Source: an uncultured Rhodospirillales bacterium
GTDB taxonomy: Bacteria > Pseudomonadota > Alphaproteobacteria > Acetobacterales > Acetobacteraceae
Length of the DNA stretch: 8,453 bases
Assembly (NCBI GenBank): GCA_903928045.1
Contig: CAIYPH010000629.1
Coordinates: forward strand, 1-8,453
Reading direction: 5' to 3'
This document shows positions 6,970 to 8,453 of the stretch, in pieces. The stretch's first letter is position 1. Each line of letters opens with the position of its first letter. The translations under genes were made by a program, and so were the position numbers. The notes under the pieces were generated by a model, which did not search any database, was not told the origin of the DNA, and saw nothing but the letters and a program-made list of their open reading frames with translations.

Positions 6970-8094
6970 CTAGCTAAACCCCCCGCGCGCCGCAATCGGC
7001 CACAAACATTCCACCCGCCCGTTGCGCACGCCGACGTACCAGTCGAACCGGTCGACCGTCGGGTCGCAATGGCCGGGCACCAAGCGTAGCTTGTCGCCGA
7101 TCACCGGGGGCGCGGCGCCATCGGCGATGACGATGCGGCCGTGCTCGTCGGATGCGCCGGCATAGGTGAACTCCGGGCGCTCCCAAATGGTGGGCATGCC
7201 GCTGTCGATCGCGACCGCCTTGTGCCCGGCATCGACCACGGCGATGCCGGTGCGCGGTTGGCTGATGACGGTGGCGAGCACGAAGAGCGAGTTGCGGAAC
7301 ATCGAGACCGGCTTGCCGGAGTCGTCGAGGTTCTTGCCGTAATCCACGTCCATGAAGCAGTAGCTGCCGGCCTGGATCTCGTTATAGACGCCCGAGCCCG
7401 CCTCGATGGGGAAGGTGCCGGTGCCGGCGCCGCCGACGATGGCGCATTCCAGCCCTTGCTGGCGCAGCATGTCGATGGTGAGGCGGGTGGCGTCGACCGC
7501 CGCGCCGCTGGCGGCCTGGCGCTCGGCCACGGTGCGCAGGTGCTGGGCGCGGCCCTGGTAGGATTGCAGGCCGCCGAAGGTGAGGTGGGGGCTCGCCGCG
7601 ATCATCTGGGCCAGCGCCACCGCCTCGGACCCGGCGGCGATGCCGGCGCGGTTCATGCCGACGTCGATCTCCACCAGCACGGTGAGGTTCACGCCCGCCT
7701 CGGCCGCCGCCGCCTCGATGGCGGTGACGTGCACCGGGCTGTCGGCGCAGAGCGCGATGGTGCAGATGCGGGCGAGCGCGGTGACGCGGGCGAGCTTGTC
7801 GGCGCCGACGACCTCATTGCTGATCAGGATGTTCTTCACCCCGCCCCAGGCCAGCGCCTCGGCCTCGGCGACTTTCTGCACGCATTGGCCCACCGCGCCG
7901 CGGGCGATCTGGCGATGCGCGACGACGGGGGATTTATGGGTCTTGGCATGGGCTCGCAGCTTCACCCCGGTGCCGGCGAGGAAGGCGGCCATGGTGTCGA
8001 GATTGAACTCGAAGGAGTCGAGGTCAATCAGCAAAGCGGGGGTGTCGACCTCGTCCTCGCGCTGGCCGATCCGGGCGGGGGGGATTTGCAGCAT
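6970..8094 (-). CDS. DSD1-family PLP-dependent enzyme (D-threonine aldolase / D-serine dehydratase / 3-hydroxy-D-aspartate aldolase type)
   Basis: The 374-residue protein has the alanine-racemase-like N-terminal barrel and metal-binding C-terminal domain of the DSD1/D-threonine-aldolase family. The PLP-binding block is RAHAKTHK (47-54), with K51 the expected Schiff-base lysine. The phosphate-site region is GGAGTGTFPIEAGSGVYNEIQAGSY (221-245). The metal-site motif is VPGHCDPT (339-346), with H342 and D344 the expected divalent-metal ligands. Members cleave or dehydrate D-beta-hydroxy amino acids (D-threonine, D-serine, 3-hydroxy-D-aspartate), and sequence alone does not separate these. The reading frame runs upstream to 8232. 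The start at 8094 is chosen because AAGGA lies eight bases before it, the protein begins in the family manner (DTPALLIDLDSFEFN follows), and the longer form would translate the repeat hairpin at 8169-8192. No partner genes of the beta-hydroxyaspartate cycle are visible. Confidence 0.93.
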   Translation of the reverse strand: MLQIPPARIGQREDEVDTPALLIDLDSFEFNLDTMAAFLAGTGVKLRAHAKTHKSPVVAHRQIARGAVGQCVQKVAEAEALAWGGVKNILISNEVVGADKLARVTALARICTIALCADSPVHVTAIEAAAAEAGVNLTVLVEIDVGMNRAGIAAGSEAVALAQMIAASPHLTFGGLQSYQGRAQHLRTVAERQAASGAAVDATRLTIDMLRQQGLECAIVGGAGTGTFPIEAGSGVYNEIQAGSYCFMDVDYGKNLDDSGKPVSMFRNSLFVLATVISQPRTGIAVVDAGHKAVAIDSGMPTIWERPEFTYAGASDEHGRIVIADGAAPPVIGDKLRLVPGHCDPTVDRFDWYVGVRNGRVECLWPIAARGGFS

Positions 8095-8102
8095 TGTGGG
8101 CT

Positions 8103-8107
8103 TCCTT
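8103..8107 (-). promoter_or_regulatory. Ribosome-binding site that fixes the DSD1-type start
   Basis: On the minus strand AAGGA lies eight bases before the ATG at 8094. It supports that start over the in-frame ATG at 8232, whose extra 46 codons would read through the repeat hairpin and encode low-complexity Arg/Pro-rich sequence unlike the family. Confidence 0.65.
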
Positions 8108-8168
8108 GGCGGCGAAGGGGGCAGTCTTGCCCCCCGCCGCGTGCGCCGCAAGGTGGGGTGGGAAGCGA

Positions 8169-8192
8169 GTTCTTTTTGTGAACAAAAAGAAC
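8169..8192. repeat. Left terminal hairpin of repeat copy B
   Basis: GTTCTTTTTG and CAAAAAGAAC form a perfect 10-bp stem around TGAA. The same stem with a CGAA loop is at 6936-6959. It could act as a terminator against transcription in either direction, but it lacks a following U-tract on either strand. Confidence 0.7.
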
Positions 8193-8277
8193 CAAAAAAC
8201 TTTCTGTTCCATCGTTGCCGTTGGCTCGCCAACCCGGATAATTAGGAGCGGTACACGGCAATCGGATAAAGTTTTTT

Positions 8278-8301
8278 GCTTCTTTTTTCCAAAAAAGAAG
8301 C
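8278..8301. repeat. Right terminal hairpin of repeat copy B
   Basis: GCTTCTTTTTT and AAAAAAGAAGC form a perfect 11-bp stem with two central bases CC. It is identical in stem to 91-114 and differs from it only in the loop (TC there). Confidence 0.7.
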
Positions 8302-8340
8302 GCTTTCTTACACTCTAAGAGCCTGACCGGAAAAGAGGTT

Positions 8341-8418
8341 GAGTGATTTCAGTTGGTTGTGATTCCGTAGGTTTGCGAGACACGACGGAGCCACTGATGC
8401 CCTGGACTGAAATCACTC
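8341..8418 (+). promoter_or_regulatory. Perfect 13-bp inverted repeat flanking the transposase start
   Basis: GAGTGATTTCAGT (8341-8353) is the exact reverse complement of ACTGAAATCACTC (8406-8418), and each end can extend by one G-U wobble in RNA. The loop (8354-8405) contains the ribosome site GGAG (8387-8390) and the ATG (8397-8399), while the 3' arm covers transposase codons 4-8. A transcript entering from outside the element would carry both arms and could fold over the initiation region. A transcript starting inside the loop would lack the 5' arm. This resembles the read-through protection known for IS10 and IS50. Its role here is inferred. Confidence 0.55.
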
Positions 8419-8453
8419 GCCCGCAGTATCAGCGGGTGTCGGACCGGTATGCA
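8397..8453 (+). CDS. IS5-family transposase, N-terminal fragment (runs off the window)
   Basis: Nineteen codons are visible: MPWTEITRPQYQRVSDRYA. The MPWTExTRPxYxR opening is a common start of IS5-family transposases from acetic acid bacteria and other alphaproteobacteria. The DDE catalytic core would come later and is not in view. The ATG has GGAG six bases upstream. Such proteins cut and join the element ends. Whether this copy is intact or frameshifted cannot be known from this fragment. Confidence 0.85.
   Translation, partial: MPWTEITRPQYQRVSDRYA

Larger units (their letters stand above)
8164..8304. repeat. Structured intergenic repeat, copy B (complete), with hairpin-bearing terminal inverted repeats
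   Basis: This 141-base element begins AGCG and ends CGCT, and its two ends are imperfect inverted repeats of about 38 bases. Each end contains a hairpin (8169-8192 and 8278-8301), then AAAAAACTTT on the left mirrored by AAAGTTTTTT on the right. The core contains TTGCCGT (8215-8221) pairing with ACGGCAA (8255-8261) and GTTGG/CCAAC around a CTCG loop. Bases 8235-8256 and 8268-8304 are near-identical to copy A at the window start. I see no open reading frame of interest and no obvious target-site duplication. It lies upstream of the DSD1-type gene and 15 bases before the IS end. A MITE- or REP-like element fits this layout, but mobility is inferred. Confidence 0.75.
8095..8396. other. Gene-free stretch: DSD1 5' region, repeat copy B and IS left end
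   Basis: These 302 bases contain no host gene. In order they hold the DSD1-type ribosome site (8103-8107), about 55 bases of G/C-rich sequence likely to carry its promoter (no convincing box seen), repeat copy B (8164-8304), a short spacer (8305-8318) and the non-coding end of the IS (8319-8396). Small open frames crossing the repeat have no family resemblance and are dismissed. Confidence 0.7.
8319..8453 (+). mobile_element. IS5-family insertion sequence, left end only
   Basis: The element appears to start at GAGCCTGACCGGAAAAGAGG, a GAGCC-type terminus typical of the IS1031/IS427-like branch of IS5. Its transposase gene starts 78 bases inside. The three bases before it (TAA, 8316-8318, within CTAA) suit the TNA or CTAA target preference of that branch and may be one copy of the duplicated target. 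The right end and second target copy are outside the window, so completeness cannot be judged. It inserted 15 bases outside repeat copy B, in the only gene-free stretch of the window longer than 300 bases. Confidence 0.8.

Noticed and set aside
6970..8094. Calling the PLP enzyme BhcC of the beta-hydroxyaspartate cycle
   Set aside because: The catalytic residues are shared by several activities, and no bhcA, bhcB or bhcD neighbour is visible.
7141..8181. 346-residue plus-strand frame opposite the DSD1-type gene
   Set aside because: The composition is dominated by Gly, Ala, His, Asp and Leu without any recognisable domain. It is the complement of codon-biased real coding sequence.
8095..8232. 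N-terminal extension of the DSD1-type protein by 46 residues
   Set aside because: It would translate the repeat hairpin, looks nothing like the family, and a good ribosome site precedes the internal ATG at 8094.
1..8453. CRISPR array, toxin-antitoxin pair, phage or defence island
   Set aside because: There are no regularly spaced repeats, no small paired genes with good starts, and no nuclease, helicase or phage-type proteins among the supported genes.

Overview
The window is GC-rich, tightly packed bacterial DNA, most likely from an alphaproteobacterium and probably an acetic-acid-bacteria relative (Acetobacteraceae, for example an Acidiphilium-like genus). This rests on base composition, the flavour of the encoded proteins, and the start of an IS5-family insertion sequence whose transposase begins MPWTEITRPQYQR. 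The taxonomic call is an inference. I found no rRNA, tRNA, CRISPR array, phage gene or recognisable defence system. The coding content is ordinary chromosomal metabolism and housekeeping, and the less ordinary material is in the intergenic DNA.

Layout. Bases 1-117 are the truncated end of a structured intergenic repeat. A minus-strand two-gene operon follows: a thiamine-diphosphate (ThDP) enzyme (2994 to 1324) and a serine beta-lactamase-fold hydrolase (1311 to 130), with the hydrolase ribosome site overlapping the ThDP gene's stop. A SAM-dependent methyltransferase (3058-3867) is transcribed divergently from this operon. Its 3' end overlaps, tail to tail, the last gene of a second minus-strand operon: hslO (Hsp33 redox chaperone, 6322 to 5372), a small lipoprotein (5353 to 4724) and an EamA/DMT-type transporter (4727 to 3807). 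The lipoprotein and transporter share a 4-base GTGA stop/start overlap. A two-CBS-domain protein (6451-6927, plus strand) diverges from hslO and converges on a DSD1/D-threonine-aldolase-type PLP enzyme (8094 to 6970, minus). A long perfect hairpin separates those two stop codons.

The right end (8095-8453) has no host gene. It holds a complete second copy of the structured repeat (about 8164-8304). This copy has imperfect terminal inverted repeats that are each a hairpin of the form TTCTTTTT-loop-AAAAAGAA, and a core shared with the copy at bases 1-117. Fifteen bases later the IS5-family element starts (8319 to beyond the window end). Its first 135 bases carry the end, a ribosome site and 19 transposase codons, plus a perfect 13-bp inverted repeat that could fold over the transposase start in read-through transcripts.

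The hairpin between the CBS and DSD1 genes (6929-6966) matches the left terminal hairpin of the repeat, so the window contains two element copies and one solo end. That hairpin family is the most interesting thing here. It may be a miniature mobile or REP-like element whose ends double as transcription terminators, but nothing in the window proves mobility.
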